Assembly (NCBI GenBank): GCA_963971575.1
Contig: OZ020613.1
Location: forward strand, 43,576,239 to 43,640,238
From: Liopterus haemorrhoidalis
Lineage: Eukaryota > Arthropoda > Insecta > Coleoptera > Dytiscidae
Length of the DNA stretch: 64,000 bases
Direction: 5' to 3'
This document shows positions 11,141 through 59,342 of the stretch, in pieces. Both the position numbers and the translations under genes were made by a program. The first letter of the stretch is position 1. The number at the start of each line of letters is the position of its first letter. The notes below the pieces were generated by a model, which saw only the letters and a program-made list of their open reading frames with translations, made no database searches and was not told where the DNA came from.

Positions 11141-12153
11141 CGAGCCCCGTCTTAGTGAAGTTGGCCCAACTATTTAAATCATTAAAATTGTGAATTTATG
11201 TTAAAATAAAATAAATATAATTTATGATACAGTGGGTGGCCAAATTATTAGGGACCGTACACTTTTTTTTTGTAATTTTCAAGTTTAAATGCATTTTGTG
11301 AGAAAATAAATTGTTTTTAAATCATTTTTCTTCTATATTCTTGTTGCTGGTATCATTATTATTTTAAAAAGCGGGAGATCGCCAAAGAAATCATCAGCAC
11401 CAAGCGGCAATTGATAGAAACCGTTATCAGAGAGTGGCATCACAACCCCAATCTCCGAAACAACGCAAAAGGCTGCATAGAAAGCATGCCCAAACGCCTG
11501 GAAGCCGCAATTGCAGCAAAGGGTGGCATTACAAAATATTAAGATTTTACTTAATTTGTTAAATTAACACTTTTTATACAAAAATAAATGGTAATAAATA
11601 AGCAATTATGTCGTTTTGTATTCTAAATAAAGTACTCTAATGAATAAAAATAAATACGAGACCCAAAGCCACTTATTTCCTCATTAAATGCATTTGAAAA
11701 TTACAGAAAATTTGTACTGTCCCTAATAATTTGGCCACCTACTGTAAATTGTATTTCACTAAAATATTTTCAAAAATCCTGTAAAACATTGAAATATCTC
11801 ACTTATTTACTTCACATTAAAAATGTATAAGAGGAAACATTTTTGTTTTCTCTTCAATGCATTTTTTAACAAAAAGATTATTTGGGTGAGGGTTCCTTAT
11901 GATGTTGAAATTTCTTTTATCATTTACTTAACAGCAAAAATGTATATGAGAAAAGAAACTATTTCTCTCTGTTCATTTTCTGATAATTTTAACTACATCT
12001 ATGTGTTTCATTTATTATTTTTTTTTTTTTTTGGAAAATATTAATAAACATTTCCCATATCGTTATATAATTGAATTGATACTTCCCTTCTAATATAAAT
12101 ATTTTCTTTGAAAACACTATTTTTGATAGTTAACTTCTCTGAGACGGGGCTCG
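11141..12153. mobile_element. TIR element interrupted by a Tc1-like remnant
   Basis: The ends CGAGCCCCGTCTTAGTGAAG (11141) and its near-complement ending at 12153 form ~22-bp TIRs, flanked by TA on each side. Subtracting the 515-bp insert at 11230-11744, the native element is about 500 bp with no transposase ORF. It is a non-autonomous Tc1/mariner-type element. Confidence 0.7.
11230..11744 (+). mobile_element. Internally deleted Tc1-like transposon
   Basis: TIRs CAGTGGGTGGCCAAATTATT and inverse are flanked by TA (11228-11229, 11745-11746). The ends fit Tc1-type transposons. About 50 codons of the transposase C-terminus remain near 11390-11541 (IISTKRQLIETVIREWHHNP, then a SMPKRLEAAI block and a stop). 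The catalytic domain is missing. Confidence 0.85.
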
Positions 12154-13339
12154 TATATATAAATTAAAAAAATAGTTTCGGAAATACAACACTAACTTAA
12201 ATGGAAACTGTGATACGTAGGCTATAGGCTGTGGTTAGAAACAGTTGTTGTAAATAAGTCAGTTAAATAAACTAATACAATTGAAGTAGTATTTCTTAAG
12301 TTATTACAGAAACACCATCCATTTTTATCACCATGAAATACAGTATTTTTTTTTACTTTCAGCGATACATAATTTCTTATATTTACTGTTGTACTACTAC
12401 ATAATACAACTTTACAAGTTATTAAATTGTTGTTTAAAAAAAAATCTGTGTATAATCTATAATACATGGAAATATATAACAATAATTAAAGGTTAAACCT
12501 AACATAAATGGTAACAAAAATAATATAAATGATTTTATGTACCTAAATAAATTATACAACGTGATCCAACAGGTACCAATGGGAAACTTTTTTATTATCT
12601 TTTTTTCGAGAAAAATTCATAATCGATATAATCTTAAAATCGATATTGTGGTTTGATTTTTAATGTTCAAAGAATATAAATATTTTTTTATACTTTGCGT
12701 TCACAATAATATCCTTGGTAAACTGAAAACAGTTTAACAATAGAAGCTATTGTTAAACTGTTTTTGGTGACTTTTTATTTTGAGAGATTGGCAGTACTAC
12801 TCATCTACGGCGTGTCATTGATAATCTCAAATATTTTAATATGTTTATTCAGTACAATTTGTAAGTATTTCCATGTCAGATAATTGTTTTATAATAATAA
12901 TATTATTATTACGAAAATTCAAAAAGAATGTTTGTTGTTTTGCAACTGTCAAATTACTGTTGTGCTGTGTTATCATAGAAATTGTTTTATTATACATTGT
13001 TGCTATGGTGATCGCATTTCACAAAAATCCCTAAATTGTATTCCGATATTTTTTATAAATTAAATTTTATAATTTCTATAAAATAAGTGATGCAAAATAT
13101 AAAAAATAGTATGTTATGCTCGTTGTATACGACGTATTGGCACACTTGTTTCTTTGGAGCACTCCTAGCTGCGCTCGTCGTACTCCAAACAACTCGTATG
13201 ACAATACATCGTCTTATAAAACTCTTATAATAATATCCTATTATTATTATTATGTTCAATTGATTATTTTATTATTAAGTTCAACGTTTATTTGATAATG
13301 AAAGTTATTTCACTAATATAGTTGAAAAATAATTTGGTA
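12154..13339. other. Intergenic stretch with one perfect hairpin
   Basis: No gene or recognised element. The only ordered structure is an 18-bp perfect inverted repeat with a 3-base loop: arms 12726-12743 and 12747-12764, arm AAAACAGTTTAACAATAG. Confidence 0.5.
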
Positions 13340-13892
13340 TAAGCTGTTCACTTTTGTAAGAACACACTAGATCTGGTTATTTTGGTTACTTTTATGGTGT
13401 GTTACTGACTTTAAATGTCAATTAAAAATATTCCTTACGTTGTAAAACCGACTTTAGGTTGATAAGGTTATAATCATTATTGGCATCTGACACTACCGAT
13501 AGAGGCGATACTGCATTCACATCATGGCTGACTTTGGTAGGATATTTTTGACAGGTTCAATGGTATCTTCATGTGATATTTATTGAAACACACGGGAACA
13601 CACTCTAAAATGGTCTTTAACTGTCTTTCCACTTCTAAGAACATATTCCCATGCTTGTCACAAACTCGACTATCCTACAACCGTCAGTTTCTCAAAATCT
13701 CACTAGAGGCGCTTCAGTTATTGTCAGTTGACAATAATTAAGATATCATTTTTCATTATGACATATGTCAAATGGATCGACATTTTAAAAAAGTGAAATT
13801 TTTTAATACCAACATGACATACAGCTTCAAAGGTGCAAACTATTGAAAACAAAATTCCCTTTTAGTTTGTTCTTACAAAAGTGAACGGCTTA
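13340..13892. mobile_element. TIR element, non-coding (553 bp)
   Basis: Termini TAAGCTGTTCACTTTTGTAA (13340) and its inverse (one mismatch in the first 20) ending at 13892 are flanked by TA on both sides. No ORF is present. It fits a non-autonomous Tc1/mariner-type element. 13893-14559 shows nothing further. Confidence 0.7.
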
Positions 13893-14559
13893 TATAGAAG
13901 TAAAATATGTACAGTTGCTACCGGTATTCATACACTTACCAATCGTTTTATATTTAGCTAAAATTTGATGACCATTGACGAAAAAATATTCAATATTATT
14001 TTTACTTATTTGTTCATCCCTTTATATGATGCAAAATATAAAATAAAATAATTTTTAGTAATTTTTTTATTTTTATTGCCGGATCGCAGAACTACCGTAA
14101 ATTTTCGCTACCGGTTCCCACGAACCTGCTGAATCCCACCACAGTGAAAATAAAATAACCACAAATAATGTACTTTAAAATATTTTTCAGCAATTTAGCC
14201 ATGCTTGTACATTACACTGATCTTAATTTCTATCAGTCTATCAGTTTTATTATAAAGAAAATTTATCGCAACAGGGGGTAGTTTAAAAAAAGATTGATTA
14301 ATTTTCAAGAAATTTTTACTCGAATTTTTTAAACGAATTTATTTCTATAAATAGAGAAATTTTGCTTTAATGTTCCGAGAATTTAATTTTTTACATCTGG
14401 CAATACGGGCTGAAATATTAATGATAAAAATTTTGTTTTACTAATGAAGTGTTTTTCGTAACAGTAGCACGGACTGCTACTTACTGAATTTAATAATACT
14501 AGGGAGTAGTACAAACTACTTCGCTTATTTGAAAAAACTGTTGGGAATCTTCATTTATA

Positions 14560-51055
<36,496 letters not shown>

Positions 51056-52039
51056 AAACAATTCAAATGTAAACTGTTTAATGTATTATGAAGATTTTTA
51101 TAAATATATTCGGGTCTATTCTGTATCTTTTGTGGTTAAAAATATTTGGTTAAAAATTATGGTTAAAAAGTAACATTTTAACTAGGAGCTGAAATTGTAA
51201 CCATGTTTCCTATTCTGTATCTCAGATTATAAGCCAAGTGTTAAGTTGTTACTACCTTTGGGTTAAAAATATGTAGTGAAATTATCTGCAAGAGCACGTA
51301 TTTTGGTAGTGTAAGTGGTTTTAATGTAAACAAATGTAATGTTCGAATCGTAAATTTAAAATGTTTAAATATAATATTGCGGAAATATACTATATTTAAG
51401 TATTTAAATAATTTTGGCTGCAGAAAGTAAGTAAATAATATAATATTACCATAACATGGATTCATATTTTTACTTGCTCTATCTTAATATATAAGGGGCA
51501 AGTATTGTAATCGCGAAAATTTTCGATGTCGAGATTTTGACTGATGACCACGTTTCATGGTCCACGGAATCCAAAAAACCTATTTTCGAAGTGCCGTCCG
51601 TATGCGTGTGTGTGTGTGTGTATACACGATAACTAAAGAATGGTTCAACATAGAGAGTTCGTTCTGGTACTAAAAAATTCTCCTATTAATTGGGTACAAG
51701 CCTATAGCACTATACACAAAGCTATTGTTTTTTATGAAAAACCGGTAACGGAAATTATTAAACTATGAAATTTTAAAAAATTCATAACTAGTTAACTAAA
51801 CCTTAAACAAAAATTTGTATAAAACATAATTTGTAAAAATTTTCCTAAATCATTTTTTTTTTTAATTAAAAAAATATATTTTTCAATTTAATTTTTTTTT
51901 TTTTTAGTGTTATTTTTTTAATGGTTGGGCTAGTTTAGCGGAGGTCTCCTTTCGCCACTGGTTTTAAATGTAGTATGATATTTTAATATTTTTATTTTGA
52001 GGATATATTTACCAATTTTTAATTTTATTTTTAAGATAA
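51056..52039. other. 3' flank of gene B and a dispersed-repeat fragment
   Basis: No convincing AATAAA close to the stop. 51485-51760 has the look of a dispersed repeat (GGGGCAAGTATTGTAATCG start, (TG)n near 51608, CACGATAACTAAAGAATGG). Otherwise poly-T and AT-rich sequence. Confidence 0.35.
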
Positions 52040-52389
52040 TAAGAGAAATCAAAGAACAATAAAAAACAGTTGGAAATAATTATTAATTACTTAGAAAATA
52101 ATACAGATTTAATGGGATTCACTGACAATACAATTTTTAGAAGAACAATCGATAAGTGGCAAACATTGCTGGCTGAATTACTAAATAATAGTGGTGTTGG
52201 GCCAATAAATACAGGTCAGCAGTGGAAAGTTATAAGTGTAGTTATTAACTATTCATTCAAATAAGAAAGCATATTTTTGTAGATAGTAATAAATAATACT
52301 TTTTAAAGGTTGTAAAAGAACTTAAAACCAAAGAAAATGACACAAGAACAGACGTCACTGGGTTAATCGAAAATATCGTATTTAATTGT

Positions 52390-53575
52390 AGGTGATATAA
52401 ACATAGATCTACTAAATAACTCTAGCACTTATGTAAATGATTATGTTAGTATCTTGAACCAAAATGGATTTATATCTTGTATTGAGAACTGACAATAACT
52501 GAAGTGATGCCTAGCGGAATATTTTGGAACTTAACGGAATAAAATTTTATTGGATGTGGTCATTTAATTGTATTGTTTGTATGTGTTAAAGTGAAGAAAA
52601 CTTTAATAAAATGTCTTTAAAATCGCAACATAAAATTAACTGCAATGTGAATTGTTGTGTATCAAATGGCAAATGTCAAAAATTTCCTATTCCAATCTCC
52701 ATTTTGTAAGCGAGAACAGCGCCATTATAGGTAATATTTATTCTCAGTAAATAAAGCAACACATAATAAAACCTGTATTGACCACATCTTCTTGAAATCT
52801 CAAATTGAAAGTGAAAATATTTTGCCTATAATATTAAATTCAAAAATTACAGACCATTCTCCAGTCTTTTTACAAATAAATTTAAATACTAGCACTAATC
52901 AATGTAATAATAATAAAATAATGTTGATTTTGATAAACTAAAAAGTGAACTTTTTCAAGTTGACTGGAATGAAATAATAAATAATAATCTAAATCTAGAT
53001 GCATGTGTTGACACTTTTACTAACATAATTATTAACCGTGCAAAATTATGTACAAAAAATACATCATTGTCATTACTAAAAAAAAGAAAGCCATGGATAT
53101 CTCTTGGAATTATCAAGTCAATCATTATAAGAGATAAACTACATAAACACCTATTAAAAGAACCATCAAATGAAAAATTAAAAATTTGCTGTACCAATTA
53201 TAAAAATAAAATATCATCCTTGATAAAATTAGCTCAACAACAATACTACCGGACTAAAATTTCTCAAAATTTATGCAACTCAAGAAAAGTGTGACAACTT
53301 GCTAACGAAGCTCTGAATAAACAAATAAATAAAAAAACAAAAATTAATAGTATTAAGATTAATAATAACACTGTAACAGGCGAGTACGTAATAGCCAATG
53401 AATTTAATAATTACTTTGGTGAAGTAGGTAAGTCACTGTCAACCAGACCGCAGTCACAGTCACCGTCACCGCAAATATTGATAAAATCAGCGCACAAAAT
53501 GAAATGCTATCATGGATTAAACAAAACAATATGTCTATGTTCCTTGCGCCTACTAATCCTGAAGAAATAACAACA
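52390..53575 (+). pseudogene. LINE fragment: EN C-terminus to start of RT, interrupted
   Basis: Reads VGDINIDLLNNSSTYVNDYV (EN), is cut at about 52490, and resumes at 52760 as TCIDHIFLKSQIES and ITDHSPVFLQINL. It then has KKRKPWISLGIIKSIIIRDK and a NEFNNYFGEVG pre-RT segment, with stops and frameshifts. At about 53576 it changes to a different LINE of the same general group. Confidence 0.75.
52490..52755 (+). other. Insertion in LINE EN with possible THAP-like start
   Basis: Foreign block between the two halves of the EN domain. An ATG at 52611 begins MSLKSQHKINCNVNCCVSNG, whose Cys pattern faintly resembles a THAP start, then stops at 52707-52709. No TIR or target duplication was identified. 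Confidence 0.3.
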
Positions 53576-55660
53576 ATATGTTCAAAGAAAAACATCTATG
53601 GAGGAGATATAAACTTACAAACGCTGAATATGATTTAATAAATTATAAGAAACTCTCAAGGATGTTGACATCTTTTACAAGAAAAGCTCGCCAATCCTAC
53701 GAACTTGAAATCTTATCTCGAGGTCAGAAATCATTTTTTGCCTATACGAAACAAAAATTCTCCCAAAAACCCAAAATACCTATGATCCTTAACCATACTA
53801 ATAACCCTTGCAGTAACGAAGCGGAGGTAGCAGAGGTTTTCGCAGAATATTTCTCCAACAATTACACTAGCGAACCCCCAGGTGACTTGCCAGATTGCAA
53901 TGGAACGCCACTGGCAAACTTCATCAACGAAGTAATAATCACTCTAGACATCGTAGCTGATAAACTGAGACAACTCTGCGTTACTACAGCACCTGGTCCT
54001 GATGAAATTCACCCTGTTGTTCTCCAAAAGTGCCACAATGTACTAGCTAAACCACTGTCGATAATTATGAATAATTCATTCAATACAGGGCTTATGCCCA
54101 GACCCTGGCTAATGTCGTTAATTATCCCCATCTATAAAAATGGCAACAGAAATCACGCATCTAATTATCGGCTAACAGCGAAAATTTTGGAAAGGATAGT
54201 TGTGGATCAACTGATAAATTTCTTAACCCAGCACCGTCTAGTTCCCGATACCCAACATGGTTTCTTCCCAGAAAGGTCCGTTGTTTCGAATGTGCTTCTT
54301 ACCACCAACTACTGGACTCAACGTTTAGATCGTTCCGAGGCTGTAGATGTTATTTACTTCGACTTCGCCAAGGCCTTTGACAGAGTCGCTTTTCGTAGGC
54401 TATTTGCTAAAATGAATCACTATGGAATCCGTGGAAAGCTACTCCGCTGGATAACTGCCTATCTCACGGGGCGCACCTTCCGAGTACGTGTAGGTGCATC
54501 TTTCTAGCACTCATACCCAGTCACCAGTGGCGTACCACAAGGTAGTGTGATCGGACCGGTTTTGTTCCTGCTATTTGTAGCAGACTTAACAACCCGCCTA
54601 GCCTCAGAGCATCAGACATTTGCAGATGATCTGAAAATCTACAACGAGACCAGGAACAAACCTCAATTACAAGCAGACATCGACGCTGTCACTGAATGGT
54701 GTGCTACTTGGCTCCTATCCCTAAATACCTCAAAATGTTGTGTGCTACATCTAGGGACCAACAATCAAAGGTACACCTACAATATCTCAGGACAACCGAT
54801 TCAGCGAACTGAAATTATGATTGACCTAGGCATAACGGTAACAACAACCCTAGATTGGTCTCCGCATGTAGTGTCGATTGTTAAGAAAGCAAATAAAATA
54901 CTCTACCTAGTCTATAAATCCTTCCCACACCTCACCCCTACATTATTTATCCTACATATGCCCTATCCATGAATTTGCATTCGTTGTCTCGTCGCCTTTC
55001 TTGCAGCGGGATATACACCTTCTGGAAGGCGTTCAAAGACGAGCTACACGTCTTCCGAGTAACTTTCGCCTTCTATCCTACGAAGAACGTCTCAGAAAAC
55101 TGAAGTTACCGTCTCTAGCTGATCGCAGAAGCCGAGGAGATCTTTTCGGACGTATAGGATAACCACAGGCAAGTTCTCTACTGACATGACCTCGTTGTTT
55201 CAACTCAATTTGGACCAACGTCTTCGTGGCCACCATCTCAAGCTGAAGCACGAGAAATACTCTAGGCAGCAGAGACAACATTTCATCTCTAACAGAGTAT
55301 TCGACCTGTGGAACTCACTCTCGGACGAAGCGGTATCAGCCCCTTCCATAAATGCATTCAAGGCTAGGATTGCAACCATTTTCCCGTCAGGAATGCGTCT
55401 CTTACTAATTTTATTTTAACTTTGTTTTATTATTATATATATTATTTTTTTGTATTTTGAAAGTAATCCGTTTCTCTATAATGTATGCTATATGTTTTCG
55501 TAATTTGTGTCTATTAGTTATATTTCACAATTAAGTTGTATTTATTTTTGTTTTATTTTGTAAAAATATTTATCAATGTATCCTGAGCACAACAAGCCTT
55601 TGGCTTTTGCTCTACACTTTATTAATAATAATAATAAATAATAATAATAATAATGAATAC
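53576..55660 (+). pseudogene. CR1/Jockey-type LINE, 5'-truncated, RT to 3' tail
   Basis: Starts within the inter-domain helix (EKHLWRRYKLTNAEYDL). RT follows: TTAPGPDEIHPVVLQKC, IPIYKNGNRNHASNYRL, VIYFDFAKAFDRV, TSGVPQGSVIGPVLF and FADDLKIY. The conserved C-terminal NRVFDLWNSLSDEAV block (near 55290) comes last. A TAG at 54505-54507 and later frameshifts kill it. The 3' end has AAGCCTTTGGCTTTTGCTCT and an (AAT)n tail at about 55618-55660. Confidence 0.88.
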
Positions 55661-56249
55661 TTTCTATACAAATGTATCTATCGGATAGTTATCTAACGGA
55701 TAATGAGACTGACGTATTGGATTCACTGACTCGTGTAGAAATGACCTAAAATTGATTCACTGACCTAAAAGAAAGGCTATTAACCCTTACATCAAGGGTT
55801 ATAATGGGAGGCGCACCAGTTCCTGAAATAGTCGGTCTGTGGCAAAAGATAATTGAGCCTGTCGATGTGGTTGTTTTGAAAGATATAGATGCCGAAACCA
55901 TGACAGCTGATAATATTGATGAATAATTACAAGTATGTACAAAAAACAAAATTATTCATAAATATATTTTTATAATATTGAATTTTAGGAACCAGAAGTA
56001 GCAGTCTTGCGTGAGCTTTCAAGAAGAGCGAGGAGAAGACAAGTCCCCGCATCAGCACTAGACACATTATTACGAGAACAGAATTTTGTGCTAAATAATA
56101 AAGCATCATTTAATAATGTGTCTAGTGCAGTAAGTAATGTTGCTACAGGATTGCAGCAGATTGCTACTGTCATGAGAGACTTTTTTAACCGTAACAATAA
56201 TAATAATTATTATTATTTTTTAGTTTATAAGACTGACAAATAAGAAATC

Positions 56250-57590
56250 TGTGATTTTTAATGTTAATAAAAATTATTAGATTCGGACCAATTGCAATCT
56301 TTTTCAGATTTTAGGTAATAGTCAAATGAGAAGTATATTTTCAAAACGTCTCTTGTTCATTTTTCAAAAATTGAGAATAACCACGAAAAACGAGTAATTG
56401 CATTTATTAATTACTTAAAATCACTACTTTTTTTATAACAGCCATTTATTTCAGGTTTATTGGTCGGAAATTATGTTTATTATTATTTTTTTTTTTTTTT
56501 GTCTTTCAAAGACGATATATATGTTGTCAATAACACAATAAAAAGAATTTTAAAAAAATGACAACTGACGTTTTGAAATAAGCTCCTTAAATAGTTAAAA
56601 TGAAATCAAATTTAAATCTCCAGTTTATTAATGAGTTTTATTAATTTTTCGACCTAAGTGCAAATTCGGTGATTTGTAATGGGATACATTGTGTTTACAA
56701 TTTAATTTTGTTATGTACTTTTTAATTTTAAATATTTCATCTCTCCTTGTAGAAAGGTGTTGTCACCAAAATTATTTAATGATTAAGAATTAGTTTTTAT
56801 TCATAAACTAATTAAATAACTTTAAAACTGTGATTTTGAATGCGATATTTTTATAATAAATAATATATGTACTATAATGTATTTTGTTTATTTATTAACT
56901 TATATAACATAATTGTCAATGAACTCTGCTAATATTTGAGTTTTAGGTATTAGTACAGCGTTTCTCAAAGGTGGTCCGTAAACTCCTGAGGGTTCACAAA
57001 ACCCTCTATCATAGCGCCCTGAAATAAAAACTTTTATAGGCAGCAATTGGAGGAAAGTATTAAAAAATCAACTATATTTATTCACATAATAGAATTGAAA
57101 TGTTATTTTTAAAGTAAATCTTTATTTCTAGCACTATTAATATGATAATAAACAAATATCGTTAAACCAGAAACAAACAAACGGGCTTCTCACAAGACTT
57201 CTAGAGACCTTTTTTAACTTTTCTACCTGGAAATAGGTGCTGAGAGAAAAGTTTGATAAACGTTTTGTCACTGTATGATAGCGATAACGCGATTTCTCAC
57301 TCGTTCCTCTTTTACGTGCCAGTTCCGCCTTCCTTCTAGATACCAACTTATTCGGCAACCTCTTGAATTGTAATTCGAAGGTTATCAAGAATTTTTTTCT
57401 TCACTTCTTCCACGCTTTTTCTTGTCGTTGGGCAAAATAAAACGAACTTTTCTGTGCTGTCACGTTCCTACATTCTCTTCCCGTAACCTTCCTAATCAAT
57501 TATTCGAAAACATCAACTCCTAGCGCTTTTCTCAGCCTATTATGGAGTGTTTTTTGCTGTCGAAGTGCGTTGCCGTAAACAAAAAAGAAC
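56250..57590. other. Intergenic, no gene recognised
   Basis: AT-rich. Near 56956 CAGCGTTTCTCAAAGGTGG resembles a hAT terminal repeat but no partner end was found. Confidence 0.4.
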
Positions 57591-57760
57591 TAAATAGTGG
57601 TCCTCATTTCGCATCGTTTTGCGTTTTCGACCTTGTCTCTATACCGATTCCACAATCGTTGAATGACAGAAGAGCGAACATTTAGGCTTTTTACCACCTG
57701 TTAATTGGATTCACCATTTTCTATTAAAATGGTGGCACGAGCAATTCTGGCTCTTTAAGA
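57590..57760 (-). pseudogene. Tc1-like transposase N-terminal HTH remnant
   Basis: The minus strand reads ARIARATILIENGESN, a stop, then QVVKSLNVRSSVIQRLWNRY, the paired-like helix-turn-helix of Tc1-type transposases. Downstream sequence (to about 57140) is open only in fragments and lacks recognisable catalytic motifs. Confidence 0.5.
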
Positions 57761-57842
57761 TAGTTCACTTTGAGTAACTTTACGTATAATTATTATTTGC
57801 ATTCCTATGTTTGATTGCTTTTCCTTTTTTTACCGACACATA

Positions 57843-59108
57843 CAGAGTGTCCCGGCCAAGTGGCTCACCATTGCTATCTTTCTTAATATTATAGATAGAA
57901 ATTCGGTTAAATGGACAAAGTTCGAGTATTTTCATAGGAAATATTATGACAGACTCAAAAATATTGTTAGATGTTTCGTTGACCAGATATTTTGAAAATA
58001 AACATTTTTTTGGAATACCTGTATATTGTTAGGCCATTGGAATAACGATTTTTTGTCTTTATATAAAACTAAACATGTTTATAATAAAAAAAAAAATGTA
58101 ATAACGGAGATATCAACGTTACAAACTTATAAAAATAGTACGATTAAAATCTTACATATAATAAAAACTAAATTAAAAATTACCAAGTATGTTGGTTACA
58201 AATATTGTTCGAATAAATATCCATTATTGTTTAAACACCATCTTATTCTTTATTTTATGTTTCGCATTACATTGCGTAATTTTAGAAATGTTGCTGCAAG
58301 CAAGAGATATTTTACGAGAAAATACACATGCTTGGAATTCTACGAAATAGGGCCGTATTTCTATGAAGGAAATTTGACTACTGTATTTAGATTTTTTGGA
58401 AAAAAGTTTTTAAGATTTATTTGACGATGTGCCCATAGCTAACAGAATTAATTTGAAGTATTTTAAACATGATGGTGCACCTGCACATAATGCCTATCTT
58501 GTAAATAATTACTTACAAAATAAATATGACAAGTGGATTGGTACTAATGGATCTATGAACGGGCATCCTAGATCTCCTGATTTAACATCTTTAGATTTTT
58601 TTGTTTGTTTTAATAATTTAGACGAACTAAAAAATAAAATATCTCTTGCTTGTAGTAAAATTTCAAAAAATATGTTTCACAATGTAATGCGAAACAAGAA
58701 AAAGAATAAGATTGTGTTTAAACAGTAATGGATATTTATTCGAACAATATTTGTAACCAAAATACTTGGTAATTTTTACGTTTGTTTTTATTATATGTAA
58801 GTTTTTAATCGTACCATTTAAATAAGTTTGTAACGTTGATATCTCTGTTATTAAAAAAAATCATTATAAACATGTATAGTTTTTTTAAAAAGACAAAAAA
58901 ATCGTTATTCCAATGCCCTAACAATATACAGGATATTCCAAAAAAATGTTTATTTTCAAAATATCTGGTCAACGAAACATCTAAAAATATTTTTGAGTCT
59001 GTCATGATATTTCCTATTAAAATACTCGAACTTTGTCCATTTAACCGAATCTCTATCTATAATATTAAGAAAGATAGCAATGGTGAGCCATTTGGCTGGG
59101 ACAACCTG
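57843..59108. mobile_element. Mariner-like element with ~400-bp terminal inverted repeats
   Basis: Ends CAGAGTGTCCCGGCCAAGTG and its inverse (CAGGTTGTCCCAGCCAAATG at the right end) are flanked by TA (57841-57842, 59109-59110). Inversion similarity runs from the ends to about 58250 and 58700, so most of the 1266 bp is arm. The core carries a transposase C-terminal fragment. Confidence 0.88.
58330..58728 (+). pseudogene. IS630/mariner-type transposase C-terminal fragment
   Basis: IGPYFYEGNLT (58351-58383), a frameshift and stop near 58400-58420, then VPIANRINLKYFKHDGAPAH (second catalytic Asp), RSPDLTSLDFF (third acidic residue region) and NLDELKNKI. It resembles the transposase family in which this segment reads QQDGAPPH..SPDLTPLDFFLWG. 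The N-terminal half is missing. Confidence 0.8.
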
Positions 59109-59342
59109 TATACAGAAGCTTTGATTCCACTTTGGTTTTGGTAGTATTTTCAAATATTGTTTCAATATTAAGTGTTAAGTGATAATAACCAAGGAATTTG
59201 GTTTTTGTTTAGATACTGCAACTTATTAAAGTATTAGCCTTTCAGATACAAACATTTTTTTTTCTGTACCTATCCTAATTAAAAAGTCATGCATCTATAA
59301 AAAAGTATTCCACTAATTTTTTTGAGCAGTGTATATCTCCTC

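Larger units (their letters stand above)
52040..56245 (+). pseudogene. Myb/SANT-like DNA-binding protein gene remnant, split by LINEs
   Basis: Exon-like piece 52043-52215: KKQLEIIINYLENNTDLMGF, then DKWQTLLAELLNNSGVGPIN and WKV, a Myb/SANT (PF13873-like) domain of the kind carried by Harbinger-associated second ORFs. A C-terminal piece after a TTTTAG acceptor near 55989 reads PEVAVLRELSRRARRRQVPA, then a LLREQNF segment and a helical tail SAVSNVATGLQQIATVMRDF. Between them lie two LINE fragments. 55800-55926 (VIMGGAPVPEIVGLW) may be a middle exon. A host gene or a transposon accessory ORF are both possible. Confidence 0.5.

Noticed and set aside
12726..12764. A microRNA precursor
   Set aside because: An 18-bp stem with a 3-base loop is far shorter than an animal pre-miRNA hairpin.
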